Source: Ferrovibrio sp. MS7 (GTDB taxonomy: Bacteria > Pseudomonadota > Alphaproteobacteria > Ferrovibrionales > Ferrovibrionaceae). Taken from it: DNA of 64,000 nt. The position numbers and the translations under genes are program-made. Each line of letters starts with the position of its first letter. Position 1 is the first letter of the stretch. The notes under the pieces were generated by a model that did not search any database, was not told the DNA's origin, and saw only the letters and a list, made by a program, of their open reading frames with translations. Below are positions 61,789 to 64,000 of the stretch, piece after piece. Location: NCBI RefSeq assembly GCF_038404985.1, contig NZ_JBBKBA010000001.1, positions 1,516,001 to 1,580,000 of the forward strand. The letters are read 5' to 3'.

Positions 61789-61835
61789 GGTGGTTCTCGC
61801 GGGCAATCATGGTTGCTGCTCCGCCAGCGGTACGG

Positions 61836-62975
61836 TCACGGCACATTGGTGAGAATGGCGGTGCCGGCGGCAAAGAACATGCCGCCCACGCCCTGCACCA
61901 TGGATATCTCCACACCATTGACCTGGGCCGGGGCGGTGCCGCGCAATTGCCGGATACCTTCCTGCAAGGCGAACATGCCGTAGCGACCGGGATGGGTATA
62001 GCACATGCCGCCACCATTGGTGTTCAGCGGCAGCGATCCACCTGGTGCGGTATGGCCCTCCTTGATGAAATCGCCAGCTTCCCCACGGCCAACAAAACCG
62101 ATGGCTTCCAGGCCATAGATCGGCAGATGCGCGAAGGCGTCATAAATCATCAAGTGATCGACATCCTCCTTGGTGATACCGGCTTCCTGGAAAGCCTTGC
62201 GGCTGGAAACCGAGAACACATCGGCGCGGGTGAAATCGGCCATCTGGCTGATATTGTTCATGCTGACGGTTTCGCCGCCGCCCATATAGTAGATCGGCTT
62301 CTGCCGCAGGTCCTTGGCGCGGTCGGAACTGGTCACGATGATGGCACCGCCGGCGTCGGTTACCAGACAGCACATTAGCTTGGTGATCGGATCGGCGATC
62401 ATGGTGGAGGACAGTACGTCATCCACTGTCACTGGATCGCGCAGATAGGCACGCGGATTCTTAGCAGCCCATTCACGCTGGCGTACATGCGCCCAGGCGA
62501 GATGCTCTGGCGTAAGACCGGTTTCATACATGAACCGGCGCACCGGCAGAGTGAACATGGTTGGCGGCATTGTGGCGCCGTATGGCAGTTCAAATTGCCG
62601 GTGGTTATCGGTATATTTCATGTCGAGGCCGGTGGTGCCAAGCCGCGAGCGGCCGCTCTCGCCATGGGTGATTAGAATCGTGGTGGCATGGCCGGCCTGG
62701 ATTGCCGAGACGGCATGGCGCAGATGCAGCATATAGGCACAACCGCCGACATCGGTGGCATCGACCCAGGTTGGCGTGATGCCGAGGGCCGCTGCGATGG
62801 TCCAAGGCAGTTCTTCAGCGGAAGCGATGCCGTCGATATCCTTCGGCGTCAGACCAGCATCTTTCATGGCGCGTAGAGCAGCATTGCAATGCAGCTGTAC
62901 CTGGCTCATGTCATCGACAATACCAATGCGGTCGCTTTCGGCGGCGCCAACGATGGCTACACTATGGCGCGGCAT
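61836..62975 (-). CDS. Thiolase-like protein (SCP-x/Ltp type)
   Basis: Thiolase-superfamily protein, 379 residues. VAIVGAAESDRIGIVDDMSQ, DVGGCAYMLHLRHAVSAIQA and the C-terminal NTNGGGMCYTHPGRYGMFAL follow the lipid-transfer-protein/SCP-x thiolase branch. The common GHPxG motif is changed to THPGRYG. With an adjoining DUF35 protein this arrangement fits either a thiolase complex (BbsA-BbsB type) or an acyl-CoA retro-aldolase (Ltp2-DUF35 type), which would release a ketone or aldehyde instead of using CoA. Its ATG directly follows the stop of the DUF35 gene. Confidence 0.88.
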   Translation of the reverse strand: MPRHSVAIVGAAESDRIGIVDDMSQVQLHCNAALRAMKDAGLTPKDIDGIASAEELPWTIAAALGITPTWVDATDVGGCAYMLHLRHAVSAIQAGHATTILITHGESGRSRLGTTGLDMKYTDNHRQFELPYGATMPPTMFTLPVRRFMYETGLTPEHLAWAHVRQREWAAKNPRAYLRDPVTVDDVLSSTMIADPITKLMCCLVTDAGGAIIVTSSDRAKDLRQKPIYYMGGGETVSMNNISQMADFTRADVFSVSSRKAFQEAGITKEDVDHLMIYDAFAHLPIYGLEAIGFVGRGEAGDFIKEGHTAPGGSLPLNTNGGGMCYTHPGRYGMFALQEGIRQLRGTAPAQVNGVEISMVQGVGGMFFAAGTAILTNVP

Positions 62976-63386
62976 TCAGGCAATCTCCACGGGCTTGAAC
63001 ATCACCAGATTGATATCGTCACTTACCGGTTCGAATACCACTTCCACCGGCATTTCCATGGCGATCGAAGCGGAATCCTGTGGGCAGCCGACAATGTTGG
63101 TCAGCATGCGTGGGCCTTCATCGAGCTGTACCACCGCAATGGAATAGGGTGGTGTGAAGCCCGGAGAACGGAAATTTGAGATGATGAAGGTATGAATCCG
63201 GCCCTTGCCGGATGCCTTGACGACCTTGATCTTGCCATCGCCACAGGAGGGACAAAAGGGGCGAGGCGGAAAGTAGGTATGCTCGCAGGAATTACATTGC
63301 TGCAGCAGCAGTTCCCCTTTTTTCGCCCCCTCCCAGAAATGAGCTGTTTCCGGCGTCGGCACCGGAATTTGGCGCGCTTTGGTCAA
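62976..63386 (-). CDS. DUF35 zinc-ribbon/OB-fold protein
   Basis: A 136-residue partner protein with a rubredoxin-like zinc ribbon, CNSCEHTYFPPRPFCPSC, followed by an OB-fold (GKGRIHTFIISNFRSPGF; YSIAVVQLDEGPRMLTNIVG). Such proteins bind thiolase-like or MaoC enzymes and pass acyl-CoA. It directly precedes the thiolase-like gene and is first gene of this transcription unit unless the SDR gene at 63563 is included. The 176 bp before it are AT-richer and may hold the promoter. Confidence 0.92.
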   Translation of the reverse strand: MTKARQIPVPTPETAHFWEGAKKGELLLQQCNSCEHTYFPPRPFCPSCGDGKIKVVKASGKGRIHTFIISNFRSPGFTPPYSIAVVQLDEGPRMLTNIVGCPQDSASIAMEMPVEVVFEPVSDDINLVMFKPVEIA

Positions 63387-63562
63387 TACCCTCTCCTCAT
63401 TTATGCCATTCCACGCCTCTTTGGGCGTTGCTGCAAAGGCTGAGGCATTTTGAGGTCAAAGAGGGTGGTCAAGAATAACGGATATCGACATTCTTATGTT
63501 CATTAAAACGCCCATGGAGCGACTTGTGGAATCGCACGCCATGGACGGTTGGCGCGGCGCGG

Positions 63563-64000
63563 TCAAACTACCATGCCGCCATTCACTTCGAGGATCGAGC
63601 CGGTGAGGTAGTCGTTGGCGAGAATATGCGCCGCTGCCATGGCGATATTCTCGATCTGACCAATGCGCCGCAGCGGAATCTGCGCCGCCAACGCTTTGAG
63701 GCCTTCCGCTGGCATGGAGCGCAGCAGATCGGTATCGACGGCACCTGGTGCGATCACCATTGAGCGGATGCCATAGCGGCCATATTCCTTAGCCCAGACC
63801 CGGCTCATTGCCACCAGACCGGCCTTGGCAGCGGAATAGTTAGTCTGGCCGTAATTGCCACGGAAAGAGCCGGACGAAATATTGACGATGGCGCGGTCGC
63901 TGCCATCCCCCGCCAGCATATGAGCGACGGCTTCCCGTGCGCAGAGGAATGCCCCCTTGAGGCAGACATTCATCACCTTGTCAAAATCCTCAAGACTCAG
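63563..64000 (-). CDS. Short-chain dehydrogenase/reductase, C-terminal part
   Basis: FabG-like SDR cut by the window end; 145 codons are visible, about 100 N-terminal residues with the NAD(P)-binding glycine motif lie beyond. The catalytic Ser, Tyr and Lys are seen in NISSGSFRGNYGQTNYSAAK. Other blocks are VIAPGAVDTDLLRSMP and the C-terminal YLTGSILEVNGGMVV. Same strand as the acyl-CoA operon, 176 bp upstream of the DUF35 gene, so possibly the 3-hydroxyacyl-CoA dehydrogenase of this pathway. Confidence 0.92.
   Translation of the reverse strand: MSLEDFDKVMNVCLKGAFLCAREAVAHMLAGDGSDRAIVNISSGSFRGNYGQTNYSAAKAGLVAMSRVWAKEYGRYGIRSMVIAPGAVDTDLLRSMPAEGLKALAAQIPLRRIGQIENIAMAAAHILANDYLTGSILEVNGGMVV

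Overview
The window is GC-rich, densely coding alphaproteobacterial DNA. The gene order sucD-sucA-sucB-lpd, the argD-argF-hslO run, DXP-pathway isoprenoid genes and a dispersed three-arm palindrome of the kind common in Alphaproteobacteria point to that class, most likely a Rhodospirillales-like soil or water organism. Genus is not decidable from the window alone.

Positions 1-26.4 kb are mostly housekeeping. They hold the end of the TCA operon (sucD, sucA, sucB, lpd), a hydroxyacid dehydrogenase, a lipoprotein, arginine synthesis with Hsp33, an orphan ABC-2 permease, MeaB, an aminotransferase, an acyl-CoA dehydrogenase and a thiolase. A SYLF lipid-binding protein with a DUF3293 protein follows, then xseB-ispA-dxs, a MATE exporter, two RNA methyltransferases and tRNA-Gln(CUG).

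Right of the tRNA the content changes to accessory catabolic modules, each with its own regulator and transporter. Module 1 (26.9-35.2 kb) is one apparent operon. It encodes a GntR regulator, a Tat-dependent spermidine/putrescine-type ABC importer, a three-polypeptide cobalt-type nitrile hydratase (beta subunit split in two, alpha subunit with an N-terminal His-Asp repeat tail), an isocitrate-lyase-family lyase, an N-carbamoylsarcosine-amidase-like hydrolase and a HupE-type metal transporter. It reads as uptake, then nitrile to amide to acid, then C-C cleavage, with its own metal supply. This is the best candidate for an undescribed system.

Module 2 (35.3-48.8 kb) has a hydroxyacid dehydrogenase, a sugar-type ABC importer, a LysR regulator, an AtzG-like small subunit with its amidase, an HpcH/HpaI aldolase, a PuuE-like deacetylase, a 969-residue fusion of all three HcnABC/D-hydroxyproline-dehydrogenase-type subunits, and a DapA-family lyase. 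Three of its promoters share a TTCC-N5-GGAA box with a half-site exactly 31 bp upstream, so a single regulon is likely. A decayed PuuD-like gene lies at its edge.

Module 3 (49.1-55.5 kb) is a degradative class II HMG-CoA reductase operon (reductase, CoA-transferase, enoyl-CoA hydratase, periplasmic binding protein) divergent from a MocR-type regulator with paired operator-like repeats between them. Module 4 (55.8-64.0 kb) is an orphan TRAP binding protein facing a long acyl-CoA degradation operon: acyl-CoA ligase, dehydrogenase, MaoC proteins including an N/C split pair, enoyl-CoA hydratase, thiolase-like protein with a DUF35 partner, and an SDR cut by the window end. No CRISPR array, insertion sequence, integrase or rRNA was seen.
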